From: Blastococcus sp. HT6-30
Lineage (GTDB): Bacteria; Actinomycetota; Actinomycetes; Mycobacteriales; Geodermatophilaceae
NCBI RefSeq assembly: GCF_039729015.1
Contig: NZ_CP155792.1
Coordinates: 516,001-580,000 of the forward strand
Direction of reading: 5' to 3'
Length of the DNA stretch: 64,000 nucleotides
The notes under the pieces are model-generated. The model made no database searches. It had not been told where the DNA came from and saw only the letters and a program-made list of their open reading frames with translations. How positions within the stretch are numbered: position 1 is the first letter of the stretch; each line of letters begins with the position of its first letter. A program made the position numbers and the translations under genes. Positions 27,485 through 36,170 of the stretch are shown here, piece by piece.

Positions 27485-27598
27485 GCGCGACACCGGCCAC
27501 CCCTGCCGGGGCGGGCGTGCGCCTCCCGGGCGGGATCGGCCAAGATGAGGAGGGACGGTGCACCGTGCGGTGCACCCGGTACCGCACACGGAGGCGTC

Positions 27599-27829
27599 AT
27601 GGCCAAGCGCAACGAGAAGCACGCGCACCTCGTGGAACCCACCTGGGGCGAGTCCGAGGACGGCGGCCCGCCGCTGACCGAGCTCTCGGCCTCGGTCGCC
27701 GGAGGGCTGTCGCCGTTCGGGCAGGACCACGACTTCCCGCTCCCGGCCGACCGGCTGCGCTACGCCCACCCGACGGACAAGCCGAACCGGGCCGGCGTGC
27801 AGACCCCCGAGGGTCGGCGCCGGCGGTGA
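27599..27829 (+). CDS. Small conserved hydrophilic protein
   Basis: A 76-residue protein of unknown function starting [17 protein letters not shown] and ending with a basic tail. It is charged, lacks a signal peptide, and is likely cytosolic. The ATG has a clear ribosome-binding site (GGAGG, 6 nt). The stop is 7 bp before the acyl-CoA ligase start, so the two probably form an operon. The leader contains two copies of GGTGCAC (27558-27576) that could pair. Confidence 0.6.
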   Translation: MAKRNEKHAHLVEPTWGESEDGGPPLTELSASVAGGLSPFGQDHDFPLPADRLRYAHPTDKPNRAGVQTPEGRRRR

Positions 27830-27836
27830 GCGAGCG

Positions 27837-29492
27837 ATGACCGCACCCGCGCTGCCGTCCTACAGCAGCGGAGCCTCGACCATCCCCCTGCTCGGGGACA
27901 CCATCGGGGCGAACCTCGATCGGACGGCGGCGCGGGTGGGCGACCACGAGGCGCTCGTCGAGTGCGCCTCCGGTCGCCGCTGGACCTATCCACAGCTGGT
28001 CGACGACGTCGACGCCTGCGCACTCGGCCTGGACGCCCTCGGCGTCCGGAAGGGCGATCGGGTGGGCATCTGGGCCCCCAACTGCGCCGAGTGGGTCTTC
28101 GTCCAGTACGCGACGGCCAAGCTCGGCGCGATCCTGGTCAACATCAACCCGGCCTACCGCACCCACGAGCTCGGCTACGTGCTGAAGCAGGCCGGCATCT
28201 CCGTGCTGGTGAGCGCGCCGGAGTTCAGGACCAGCGACTACCGCGCCATGGTCGGCGAGGTCCGCGGTGAGTGCCCCGCCCTGCGCGAGGTCGTCTTCCT
28301 CGGCTCGCCGGAGTGGGCGCGGCTCGTGGCGACCGGCCGGGCGGGTGACCGCGGGCTCCTCGCCCAGCGGGAGACGGAGCTCTCCGCCGACGACGCGATC
28401 AACATCCAGTACACCTCGGGGACGACGGGCTTCCCGAAAGGCGCCACGCTCACCCACCACAACCTGCTCAACAACGGCTTCTTCGTGGGCGAGGGCTGCG
28501 GCTACACCGAGGCCGACCGCGTCTGCATCCCGGTGCCCTACTACCACTGCTTCGGCATGGGCATGGGCAACCTCGGCGCCACCTCGCACGGCGCGACGAT
28601 GGTCATCCCGGCGCCCGGCTTCGACCCCGCGCTGACGCTGCAGGCCGTCCAGGACGAGCGGTGCACCTCGCTGTACGGCGTCCCCACGATGTTCATCGCC
28701 GAGCTCGGCCTGCCCGACTTCGCCGACTACGACCTCTCCAGCCTGCGCACCGGCATCATGGCCGGCTCGCCGTGCCCGGTGGAGGTGATGAGGCGGGTGG
28801 TCAGCGAGATGGGCATGACCGAGGTGACCATCTGCTACGGGATGACCGAGACCTCACCGGTGTCCACCCAGACCGGCGCCGACGACGACCTGGAGCGCCG
28901 CACCGCGACGGTCGGGCGGGTGCACCCGCACCTGGAGGTGAAGGTCGTCGACCCGGCGACGGGGCTGACCGTGCCGCGCGGGACGCCGGGGGAGTTCTGC
29001 ACCCGCGGGTACTCGGTGATGCTCGGCTACTGGAACGAGCCGGAGAAGACCGCCGAGGTCGTCGACCGCGCCCGCTGGATGCACACCGGCGACCTCGCCG
29101 TCATGGACGACGCCGGCTACCTGAACATCGTCGGCCGGATCAAGGACATGGTCATCCGCGGCGGGGAGAACGTCTACCCGCGGGAGATCGAGGAGTTCCT
29201 CCACACCCACCCCGACGTCGTCGACGCGCAGGTGATCGGCGTCCCCGACGAACGCTACGGCGAGGAGCTCATGGCCTGGGTCCGGCTGCGCGAGGGAGCC
29301 GAGCCGCTCACCGCCGAGGCGCTGCGGGAGTTCTGCGCCGGCAGGCTGGCGCACTACAAGGTGCCGCGGTACGTGAAGGTCGTCGACGACTTCCCGATGA
29401 CGGTCACCGGCAAGATCCGCAAGGTGGAGATGCGCCAGGTGTCGGTCGAGGAGCTGGGGCTGCAGGGGGCGGCGGCGATCCGGAACGCTTAG
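27837..29492 (+). CDS. AMP-binding acyl-CoA synthetase (fatty-acid-CoA ligase)
   Basis: A 551-residue ANL-superfamily ligase that activates a carboxylic acid as an acyl-AMP and then forms the CoA thioester. Core motifs are [18 protein letters not shown] (about 192-209), YGMTETSPV (about 335), the hinge [23 protein letters not shown] and the catalytic C-terminal Lys in [11 protein letters not shown] (near 525). It resembles medium/long-chain FadD-type enzymes; chain length is not predictable. It is preceded by a small gene 7 bp away and its TAG stop overlaps the TAA of a converging small gene by 4 bp (TTAG). Confidence 0.88.
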   Translation: MTAPALPSYSSGASTIPLLGDTIGANLDRTAARVGDHEALVECASGRRWTYPQLVDDVDACALGLDALGVRKGDRVGIWAPNCAEWVFVQYATAKLGAILVNINPAYRTHELGYVLKQAGISVLVSAPEFRTSDYRAMVGEVRGECPALREVVFLGSPEWARLVATGRAGDRGLLAQRETELSADDAINIQYTSGTTGFPKGATLTHHNLLNNGFFVGEGCGYTEADRVCIPVPYYHCFGMGMGNLGATSHGATMVIPAPGFDPALTLQAVQDERCTSLYGVPTMFIAELGLPDFADYDLSSLRTGIMAGSPCPVEVMRRVVSEMGMTEVTICYGMTETSPVSTQTGADDDLERRTATVGRVHPHLEVKVVDPATGLTVPRGTPGEFCTRGYSVMLGYWNEPEKTAEVVDRARWMHTGDLAVMDDAGYLNIVGRIKDMVIRGGENVYPREIEEFLHTHPDVVDAQVIGVPDERYGEELMAWVRLREGAEPLTAEALREFCAGRLAHYKVPRYVKVVDDFPMTVTGKIRKVEMRQVSVEELGLQGAAAIRNA

Positions 29493-29809
29493 GCGTTCAC
29501 CTTCGACGACGACGGCGCGAGCCGGACGATCAGCGTGGAGATCAGGCTGCCCGCGACGACCCAGATCACCGCGGCCAGGGCGGCGTTGACCGCCTCGGCG
29601 ATCCTCGGGTCCGACGGGGTGAACAGGTCCTCGGTGAACCAGCCGAACGAGTTCCGCCAGCCGGCGGCGAACTCGACCAGCGGGTTCGCCGGGTTCGCCT
29701 GGAACAGCACGAACACCGCGTGCACCACGAGGACCGCGGCGATGACCGCGAACACCACGCGCACGATGCTGGCGACGAGCGACAGGATCCGGGCGGCCAT
29801 GCGGATCAT
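29489..29809 (-). CDS. Small two-helix membrane protein
   Basis: A 106-residue protein with helices at about 8-35 ([24 protein letters not shown]) and 75-98 ([21 protein letters not shown]), joined by a conserved-looking loop rich in aromatic residues ([21 protein letters not shown]). Similar proteins occur in actinobacteria without known function. Its stop shares 4 bp with the converging acyl-CoA ligase stop. Confidence 0.65.
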   Translation of the reverse strand: MIRMAARILSLVASIVRVVFAVIAAVLVVHAVFVLFQANPANPLVEFAAGWRNSFGWFTEDLFTPSDPRIAEAVNAALAAVIWVVAGSLISTLIVRLAPSSSKVNA

Positions 29810-29852
29810 GATCCCACCCGGTGACGACGCTCCGCGACCGGGCGTCCGCAGG

Positions 29853-30620
29853 TCAGCCCGCCTCGACGGGCACCACGAGCGCCCGGTGGTCCGACAGCGG
29901 CAGGCGGACCGCCTCGGCCGGGCCGCTCGCGCGGAGGGCCCCGCGCACCAGCACGTGGTCCAGCTGCCGGGTCGGCCGGGGCGCCGGGAAGGTGTCGGCC
30001 GTGGCGATCGGCGTCAGCCTGCTGTTCCGGGCGGCGGCGCGCTGCTGCATGTTCAGGTCGCCCATCAGCACCAGCGGCTCCCGCGTGCCCTCGAGCGAGC
30101 GCACCAGGGTGCGCAGCTGCCGGCCGTTCCAGCGCGGGATGAACGACAGGTGGGTGTTGCAGACGGTGAACTGGCCGAACGGGCCGTCCAGCACGGCGGC
30201 CACGGCCACCCGCGGCTCGTCGCGGGCCAGGAACGGCCGGCGGGAGTCCGGCGACCACAGCGGCACGCTGACCTGCAACGGGGCCAGCCGGACCACCCGC
30301 CAGGAGACGACGGGGTGACGCGACAGCAGGGAGACGCCGTAACTGGCCGATCCGGGCTGCTCGTCACCGGTGGCGGCCATCCAGGTGCCACCGGGCGTTC
30401 CGGAGAGGGCGGCGACGAACTGCGAGTCCACCGCGCCCATCGCCTCGGCCGCGACGGCGGTGAGGTCGGCGCCGAGCGACCGCGGCTGGTCGCGATCGAC
30501 CTCCTGCAGGCCGAGGACGTCGGCGTCCAGCGCCTTCACCGCCGCGGCGAGCCGGTCGACGTCGACCCGGCCGTCGTCGAGGGAGCGTCCGTGCAGGAGG
30601 TTGAAGGTCGCGATGCGCAC
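29853..30620 (-). CDS. Endonuclease/exonuclease/phosphatase family protein
   Basis: A 255-residue EEP-fold metal-dependent phosphodiesterase. Motifs in order are TFNLLHG (Asn), LQEVDRD (metal Glu), NTHLSFIP, MGDLNM (Asp and Asn) and LSDHRALVV (general-base His). It may cleave nucleic acid, a phosphoinositide or another phosphodiester; no targeting signal is seen, so it should act in the cytosol. The coding start is 20 bp from the divergent nucleotidyltransferase start. Confidence 0.85.
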   Translation of the reverse strand: MRIATFNLLHGRSLDDGRVDVDRLAAAVKALDADVLGLQEVDRDQPRSLGADLTAVAAEAMGAVDSQFVAALSGTPGGTWMAATGDEQPGSASYGVSLLSRHPVVSWRVVRLAPLQVSVPLWSPDSRRPFLARDEPRVAVAAVLDGPFGQFTVCNTHLSFIPRWNGRQLRTLVRSLEGTREPLVLMGDLNMQQRAAARNSRLTPIATADTFPAPRPTRQLDHVLVRGALRASGPAEAVRLPLSDHRALVVPVEAG

Positions 30621-30640
30621 GGGACCTCCATAGCCGCGCA

Positions 30641-31264
30641 GTGGCCCGATACACCGTGCACATCCCGCCCGATGCGGGTAGCAGCACCGTCGTGCCGCAT
30701 CCTGAGGAGCTCCGTGAGGACGTCCGCGACCTGCTCAAGCGCACGGGCGTCGCGCTCAAGCAGGCCGGGGTCCCGTTCGCGCTGTGCGGCGGCTACGCCG
30801 CGTGGATGCGGGGCGCGCCCGAGCCCGACCACGACGCGGACTTCCTCGTTCCGGCAGCCGAGGCCGAACGGGCCGCCAAGGCGCTGGCCGACGCCGGCCT
30901 GGAGGTGACCGACCCGGCCGAGGACTGGCTGCTCAAGGTGGTGCGCGGCGACGTCTTCGTCGACGTCCTGTGGCGCACCTGCGGCCGGCCCGTCGAGGCC
31001 GACCTGATCGAGCGGGCCGACCTCATGCCGGTGCTCTCGGTGGAGATGCCGGTCCTCGCCGCCACGGACATCCTGGCCGGCAAGCTCATGGCGCTCGACG
31101 AGCACTACTGCGACTTCGCCCGGCTGCTGCCGGTGGCCCGGGCGATGCGCGAGCAGGTCGACTGGCCGCTGGTGGCCTGCGAGGTGGCCGGCAACGACTT
31201 CGCCGTCGTCTTCCTGGCCCTGCTGGACCGGCTGGGCATCGTTCCCGACGTCGTCCCCCGATGA
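30641..31264 (+). CDS. Nucleotidyltransferase-fold protein
   Basis: A 207-residue protein with a minimal nucleotidyltransferase signature: FALCGGYAAWMRGAPEPDHDADFLV has the GG motif followed by the DxD metal pair, and VFVDVLWRT supplies a third acidic position. It resembles the hypothetical NTase proteins of actinobacteria related to the AbiEii/MNT group. No HEPN or AbiEi partner is adjacent, so a toxin role is unsupported. The GTG start is the only one fitting the fold. Confidence 0.7.
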   Translation: MARYTVHIPPDAGSSTVVPHPEELREDVRDLLKRTGVALKQAGVPFALCGGYAAWMRGAPEPDHDADFLVPAAEAERAAKALADAGLEVTDPAEDWLLKVVRGDVFVDVLWRTCGRPVEADLIERADLMPVLSVEMPVLAATDILAGKLMALDEHYCDFARLLPVARAMREQVDWPLVACEVAGNDFAVVFLALLDRLGIVPDVVPR

Positions 31265-31303
31265 CCTCCGCGGCCGCGTGGGTGGCGGCCCCCTCGGTCC
31301 GGT

Positions 31304-31768
31304 CTACCGCACCGGGTCCAGGACGCGGTCGAACACCGCACCGGTCGCCTGCGCCTGCACGTACTTGTCCACGACGTCGACCACCAGGTCCCTCGCCGAC
31401 CACCGCAGCGGGTGGTACAGACCCAGGGCGGTGTTCAGCGCCACGTCCCCGGCGTACACGACGGCGAACACGGCGTTGACCGCTCGCTGGCCCCGCAGCG
31501 CCCGGGCGGCGGCGACGCCGTAGGCCGCCCCCCACACGGCCCCGAGCGCGACGTGGGTGAACCGGTTCAGCCGTCGGCGACCCTCGGGCGACCGCGGGCG
31601 CACGGGGGTCACCTCCTCGGCGAGCTGGGCCGGGGCGTAGCTGTCGCCGCGCCCGGTGAGGGGCATCTCCACGAGCCGCTGGAACCCCGTCATGACGACG
31701 GTTCCGGCCAGCCCGGCGACGACGCCCCGCACGATCAGGTCTCCGGTCGGTAACTGCTGCTTCCGCAT
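31304..31768 (-). CDS. YagU/DUF1440-like membrane protein
   Basis: A 154-residue protein. The first part (IVRGVVAGLAGTVVMTGFQRLVE) is a Gly-rich helix typical of YagU/DUF1440-like inner-membrane proteins; further helices lie at about 75-95 and 100-125. Function is unknown in the group. It probably formed a downstream neighbour of the DUF202 pair before the transposon inserted, since removing the element places it about 50 bp after the DUF202 stop on the same strand. Confidence 0.55.
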   Translation of the reverse strand: MRKQQLPTGDLIVRGVVAGLAGTVVMTGFQRLVEMPLTGRGDSYAPAQLAEEVTPVRPRSPEGRRRLNRFTHVALGAVWGAAYGVAAARALRGQRAVNAVFAVVYAGDVALNTALGLYHPLRWSARDLVVDVVDKYVQAQATGAVFDRVLDPVR

Positions 31769-31820
31769 GGGAGTCGGCGTACCCCGGCCGTCCAACCCGA
31801 CACGGGTGGGACCGGACTCA

Positions 31821-31828
31821 GCCCGGGA
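31821..31828. repeat. Target-site duplication, left copy (GCCCGGGA)
   Basis: GCCCGGGA directly abuts the left terminal inverted repeat and recurs at 36206-36213 just outside the right one. Eight bases is the usual duplication size for Mutator/IS256-type transposition. Confidence 0.85.
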
Positions 31829-31863
31829 TGAGTTCGGCAGCAAGATGAGTTGGTGGGTATAAA
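31829..31863. repeat. Left terminal inverted repeat, 35 bp
   Basis: It begins TGAGTTCGGCAGCAAGATGA and ends GGGTATAAA. It is identical to the reverse complement of 36171-36205; beyond this length the two ends differ. Confidence 0.95.
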
Positions 31864-31880
31864 TCGCGGACGGTGAAATG

Positions 31881-31902
31881 CCCAACGGCGTCCCGCGTTG
31901 GG
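31881..31902 (-). terminator. Hairpin after the passenger gene
   Basis: CCCAACG-8 nt-CGTTGGG, a 7-bp stem 21 bp past the stop of the 31923-32381 gene and close to the element end. It may end transcription before it leaves the element. Confidence 0.5.
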
Positions 31903-31922
31903 GCCCTTCCGGACCGCCGTCT

Positions 31923-32381
31923 CTACACGAGGTCGACGAAGGTGTCCTCGCCTGGTCGCCAGACGTCCCACTCCTTCGTCTCGAAGAAGTGCAGGAGCGC
32001 AATCTCCGGGCCCGGCAACTCGTCCAAAGTCGGCCGAATCTCGAGAATCCGGTCGTCGAAGTGGAGTTGCATGCCGCTCGACGGGTCGTCCCGAACAAGG
32101 GTCACCGTGGCTCCGATGCACTCGCAAAGCGCATCCCGGTAGCCGGGCGCTCCGAACGTCAATGAGTGGGTGGCAGTCACGGCCTTCGGCCACACCAGAC
32201 AGTCCAGCCTGGGGCTGTCGATGAGATGGCCGTCTTCCCCGGTCTCCTCGAAAGTGAGTTCGAGGAAATCGTGGATAAAGGTCACCGAGATCAGTTTCGC
32301 GCCCAGCAGGCGATGTAGCAGCGACTGCCGAGGCGACGGACCGCTACCTGAATCGGGCCGGTCTTGCCGGTTCCACTTCAC
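31923..32381 (-). CDS. Unrecognised passenger protein of the transposon
   Basis: A 152-residue protein I cannot assign. It begins near KWNRQDRPDSGSGPS and continues with alternating beta-like segments (LISVTFIHDFLELTFEE, LDCLVWPKAVTA, MQLHFDDRILEIRP) and a C-terminal acidic stretch with three Trp/Phe residues (ETKEWDVWRPGEDTFVDL). The compact alpha/beta, acidic make-up is like many small immunity or accessory proteins, but this is only resemblance. Base composition is less GC-rich than its neighbours, a sign of separate origin. It lies 115 bp after the exonuclease gene and could be read from the same transcript. The start is uncertain (GTG chosen). Confidence 0.5.
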   Translation of the reverse strand: MKWNRQDRPDSGSGPSPRQSLLHRLLGAKLISVTFIHDFLELTFEETGEDGHLIDSPRLDCLVWPKAVTATHSLTFGAPGYRDALCECIGATVTLVRDDPSSGMQLHFDDRILEIRPTLDELPGPEIALLHFFETKEWDVWRPGEDTFVDLV

Positions 32382-32496
32382 GCACCCATCCTGGCCGAGC
32401 CATCCGCCGGCAGTCGGGAAGCTGGCCGAAGGTCGCCGTGAAGCCGCTGTCAGAGCTGGCTTCGGACAGGGCCAGACCAGGCCGTTGGCCGGACGT

Positions 32497-34128
32497 TCAG
32501 TGGTCGATCGCGAACCGGCCCGGACGGGTCCGCTCGGGGTGCCCAGGATGGTGGCGGCGGACCGGAATGGGGTTGCCGTTGCGGTCCGCCTTGCCGCTCG
32601 GACGGAACTGTCGGCGGGCGAGCTGGCCGGCGATGCGGTTGCGGACCTCACGTAGTTCGGTCCAGCCGTCGTCGGTGCTGTCGCCGCGGTGCAGGAGGGC
32701 TTCGTCGCAGATGTTCCGCGCCTCGGTGAGGCGCTCGGTGCTGGCGGCGGTGGCCACGCGGCGGGCGTGGGCGGCGACCAGGCGGGGGTCGCGGCCCCCG
32801 GCTGCCCAGGCGTAGCGGCCGACGAGTTCGGCCCGGTTGGGCTGCCCGGTGGTCATCCAGTGCTGGTGGACCAGCCAGGCGGCGTGATCGGCCAGCACGG
32901 ACATCTTCTTGTCCCGCCAGGTGGTGAACACGCCGCGGCCGGTGTCCACGCCGCTGGTGTGCAGGAAGGAGCGGGCCGACTGGCCGCCGTCGAGACGGCC
33001 GAGGGCGGCAGCGGCGACCGGCTGGTGCCAGGTGTCCAGCGGGCAGGGCCGCCGCTCGCGGCAGGCCGGGCACCGGTCGTCGTCCGGGCAGGAGCCGACG
33101 GCGGTCAGCTTCGGACGCCACTTCGTGAACCAGCGCAGCGCGGTCGACCGGTTGGGCAGCGCGGCCAGCAGCGGATGCAGCGCGCCGAGCACGGTGGCGG
33201 CACCCGCGGCGTCGGTGGCGAGCGCGGTGGCAAGGGCCGGTTCCAGAGTGGTGAGCAGCTCGTCGGGCGGCAGGCCGGCCGTGGCGACCCGGTCGTCGAG
33301 GTAGGGACAGCGCAGCCGGGCACACTCGGCGACCTGGTCCAGCCACGCGGCGAGGTCGTCGCGCTTGGGGCGCGCCGGCAGCAGCTGGGCGTGCCCGGCG
33401 GTGTGTTCCTCGGGCAGGTCGAGGGCCGGGGTGTCGTCGGGCTGGCGGTCCCGGCGGCGGGACTTGCCGGCGGCCTTGATGGCGCCGGTGCGGGACTTGC
33501 GCCCTGCCATCGCGGTGGTGAGCAGTTCGTCGAGGTCGTGGGCACCGGCCGCGGCGGCGCGACGTAGCAGGGCGAGGGCGGCGCGGGCGGTGGCGTCGGC
33601 GTCGCCGTGCGCGGTGTGCGGGGCGGTGTTCACCAGGTCCAGGGCGTCGAGCAGCTCGGCCAGGGAACCGACGCGCAGCCCGACGTGCCGGGCCAGGGCG
33701 CCGGTGTCGAGCACGGCCACGTCGGGCAGCTGCGCCCCGGCACGGGCGAACTCGAGCTGGAGCCGGGACACGTCGAAGGGGGCGTTGTGCGCGACGAGCA
33801 CCAGCCGCTCACCGTCGGTCGGGGTGAGGACGGCGGTCAGCTCGGCGACGGCCTCGCCGAAGGGCCGCTCGTGGGCGAGGTCGGCGTCGGTGAGCCCGTG
33901 CACGGCCTGGCTGTCGGCGTCCACCGGCACGCCGGGCTGGAACCGTCGCGACCAGGTGCCGACCAGGCGGCGCTGGCGGTAGGTCAGAACGGCCAGGTCG
34001 ATGATGTGGTCGCCGTCGGTGCCGTTGCAGGTCTCGACGTCGAGCACGGCCAGCCGCAGGGCGCCCCACAGCGCGGTGAGCGCGACCTCGACGTCCGCGC
34101 CGTGCCCGGCGTGGGTGTCGGCGTTCAC
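32497..34128 (-). CDS. DEDDh 3'-5' exonuclease-domain protein of the transposon
   Basis: A 543-residue protein. Residues 25-185 form a DnaQ/TREX-like exonuclease with every DEDDh residue: Asp30 and Glu32 in LAVLDVETCNG, Asp119 in LVAHNAPFDVSRL, His171 and Asp176 in PHTAHGDADATARA. Residues 186-543 match nothing I know; they include a Cys cluster (CPDDDRCPACRERRPC, near 365-380) that may bind zinc and a basic C-terminal tail (RRHHPGHPERTRPGRF). The GTG overlaps the transposase stop (GTGA), so the two proteins are made in a coupled way. Trimming or processing of DNA ends during transposition is a reasonable inference, not shown. Confidence 0.85.
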   Translation of the reverse strand: MNADTHAGHGADVEVALTALWGALRLAVLDVETCNGTDGDHIIDLAVLTYRQRRLVGTWSRRFQPGVPVDADSQAVHGLTDADLAHERPFGEAVAELTAVLTPTDGERLVLVAHNAPFDVSRLQLEFARAGAQLPDVAVLDTGALARHVGLRVGSLAELLDALDLVNTAPHTAHGDADATARAALALLRRAAAAGAHDLDELLTTAMAGRKSRTGAIKAAGKSRRRDRQPDDTPALDLPEEHTAGHAQLLPARPKRDDLAAWLDQVAECARLRCPYLDDRVATAGLPPDELLTTLEPALATALATDAAGAATVLGALHPLLAALPNRSTALRWFTKWRPKLTAVGSCPDDDRCPACRERRPCPLDTWHQPVAAAALGRLDGGQSARSFLHTSGVDTGRGVFTTWRDKKMSVLADHAAWLVHQHWMTTGQPNRAELVGRYAWAAGGRDPRLVAAHARRVATAASTERLTEARNICDEALLHRGDSTDDGWTELREVRNRIAGQLARRQFRPSGKADRNGNPIPVRRHHPGHPERTRPGRFAIDH

Positions 34129-36122
34129 GCCAGCCCCCGGCTCTCGGCGAGGTCGAGGATGAGCAGGGCGTCGCGGAGCGAGGAGTAGCGGCCGTCCTCC
34201 GGCCGCGGATCGGCGATGGCGCGCAGCGGCGTGGTCCACCCGGCGGTGCCGGTCCGCTGCCCGACCGCCCGGGTGGCGTCCTCGCGCAGCAGCGCCACGA
34301 CGTGGCCGATGTCGTCGAACGCGCCGTGCTCACGGGCGACGACGAGGTCGAACAGCCGGTTCGTGCGCTCGATGTTGCCGAACGCGGTGCGACGCAGCGC
34401 CAGCAGCGGCTCGACCCGCTTGGCCATCACCTTTTCCAGCCCGCCGGTGCTGACCGGCACCTCCGGGTGCAGGCGCAGCCGCGGGATGGCCGCGGCGAAC
34501 GGCTCCTCGTAGTTGTTCCGCCGCCGGCGCACCTTGTCCAGCGGCAGCCCGAGGCGGACACAGCGCGCTTCGAGCTCATCCCACCAGCGGGACCACGCGG
34601 CGAGGTCGGTGAGCGCCTCGGCACGGCTGAGCGTGGCCAGGTGCTCGGCCAGCTCCGGCCGCAGCGCGTTGCCGGTGGGTCCCTTCACGAACGCGCCGCG
34701 GGTGTCGGCCAGGCCGGTGCGCACCGCCCGGCCGACGTGCCACAGCGACGGAACGAACGTGGTTCGGCTCGGGTCGTAGTGGCTTTCCACCGCCCGGGCG
34801 ATGCCGGTGCCCGCGTCGGCGACGACGAAGTCCGGCGTGTAGCCCAGCTCGTCGAACAGCAGCCGCCAGGCCGGGGCGTTGCTCTTGGGCATCGCCCGCA
34901 CCAGGCGCAGCGGCAGCGAGCGGTCCGGTCGGGTCATCGGGTCCGGCGGCGGGGCTCCCCACCCCACCTCGCCCGCGACCAGCAGGAAGAACCCGTCGTC
35001 GCGGCGGGCAACACCGCCGGTGGCCCGGTTGCGGCCGTAGACCGGGATGTCGTCGAGCAGCAGCACCTGCGGCCGGTCCAGCGGCGTCCCGGCGGCACGC
35101 TGCGGATCGAGCCGGGCGGTCTCGGCGGCGGCCTGGGCGCGCAGCCGCCGCTCCACGTCCTCGAAGACCACGGGAGCGAACGCCTCGCACCAGTCGGCGG
35201 CTACGTGCCAGACGTTGGTGCTGTCCGCGGTCCGCCGGTTCTTCACCTTCGCCTTCGGCTCCCCGCCATCGGCGGCAGGCTCATCGGTGGTGGCGCTCGG
35301 CGCGGCGGTGGTGGTCGGCTTGTTCGCCCGGCTCTTGCGCGGCCGACGCCCCTTGACCCGCACCCGGGCCGGGCGGCGCAACGGCCGCGGCGCGGTCTGC
35401 GACGGAGCCGGTGCCGCAGCCTCCGTGGCCGCGGCGGCAGCCGCCGCCTCCGCCTCCACCCACCGAGCGGCGTCGGGCTCGCTCATCCCGTCGGCGACCA
35501 ACTCGGCGAACCGGTCCGCGTCGGCCTGCGCCATCCGCAGCGCCCAGCGCGACACGTCGGCGTAGGACCCGCCCAGGGACAGTTCCAGCAGCCCACGGGC
35601 CACGATGCGGGTCGGCCAGGTGTGCCGGCGGGCGACCGCAGTCTCTCCGTGATGGTGCCCGCGCAGCTCCTCGCACTCCGCGCAGCCGCCCTCGGCCGGA
35701 TGGACGTGCGCACGCGGCAGCGGCGGGGTGAACACGTGCTTGACCAGCCTGGGTCGGCCGCGCTCGTCGAGCACCGGCTGCCCATTCTCGTCCAGCTCCT
35801 TGCGCCTGCACTGATAGCGCTGCCGCGGCTGTGGCGTGCTCCGGGCGTAGCGGCCGAATCGGATGACCGAATGGTCCACATTCGCGTGCTGCGCGCATTC
35901 CGGCGGCTTGGTCCGCGGCCGGGGGTCGCGCACCGGCTCCGCCCTATCGACGGCGACGGAGAACTTGTGCCGGTCCCCGCCCTGCGGTGAGCAGCGGTAG
36001 CGCCGCCGGACCCCGGTCGTCGTGGTCAGCAGGCCAACTGACGCAACCAGCGAACCGGGGTGTTGGGGGCACACCTGAACCGGCGCCGTCTTCGGTCGCC
36101 CACGCGTTGCCGCCAACTCCAC
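34125..36122 (-). CDS. Mutator/IS256-like DDE transposase with zinc-finger N-terminus
   Basis: A 665-residue protein. Two similar Cys/His units (CPQH at 18-21 to RYRC, then CAQH near 77 to RYQC) and a third cluster (CAECEELRGHHH, near 145) suggest zinc-dependent DNA binding. A long Ala- then Arg/Lys-rich linker follows. The catalytic core has LLLDDIPV (Asp357/358), FVVADAGTG (Asp436), LWHVGRAV about 20 residues later (equivalent to the conserved His after the second Asp in Mutator/IS256 and ISL3 enzymes) and STGGLEKV (Glu563). The 127-residue gap between Asp436 and Glu563 fits an all-helical insertion. GTG start lies at the foot of a hairpin. The family name is inference. Confidence 0.8.
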   Translation of the reverse strand: MELAATRGRPKTAPVQVCPQHPGSLVASVGLLTTTTGVRRRYRCSPQGGDRHKFSVAVDRAEPVRDPRPRTKPPECAQHANVDHSVIRFGRYARSTPQPRQRYQCRRKELDENGQPVLDERGRPRLVKHVFTPPLPRAHVHPAEGGCAECEELRGHHHGETAVARRHTWPTRIVARGLLELSLGGSYADVSRWALRMAQADADRFAELVADGMSEPDAARWVEAEAAAAAAATEAAAPAPSQTAPRPLRRPARVRVKGRRPRKSRANKPTTTAAPSATTDEPAADGGEPKAKVKNRRTADSTNVWHVAADWCEAFAPVVFEDVERRLRAQAAAETARLDPQRAAGTPLDRPQVLLLDDIPVYGRNRATGGVARRDDGFFLLVAGEVGWGAPPPDPMTRPDRSLPLRLVRAMPKSNAPAWRLLFDELGYTPDFVVADAGTGIARAVESHYDPSRTTFVPSLWHVGRAVRTGLADTRGAFVKGPTGNALRPELAEHLATLSRAEALTDLAAWSRWWDELEARCVRLGLPLDKVRRRRNNYEEPFAAAIPRLRLHPEVPVSTGGLEKVMAKRVEPLLALRRTAFGNIERTNRLFDLVVAREHGAFDDIGHVVALLREDATRAVGQRTGTAGWTTPLRAIADPRPEDGRYSSLRDALLILDLAESRGLA

Positions 36123-36146
36123 CCCCGGAAAGTGCTTTCACGGGGG
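36122..36146 (-). promoter_or_regulatory. Hairpin covering the transposase start region
   Basis: CCCCCG/CGGGGG and GAAAG/CTTTC form an 11-bp stem with one bulged base and a 2-nt loop. On the mRNA strand its 3' arm (CTTTCCGGGGG) ends at the GTG start codon, so it can hide the translation start. Such hairpins in IS10 and IS50 limit transposase synthesis from outside promoters. Confidence 0.6.
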
Positions 36147-36170
36147 AAATCGGCATTCGAATGGACTTCC

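Noticed and set aside
27558-27576. GGTGCAC repeats as a riboswitch
   Set aside because: Only a short pairing is possible and no known aptamer core is present.
30641-31264. Nucleotidyltransferase as an AbiEii-type toxin
   Set aside because: No AbiEi or HEPN antitoxin gene is adjacent; neighbours are ordinary chromosomal genes.
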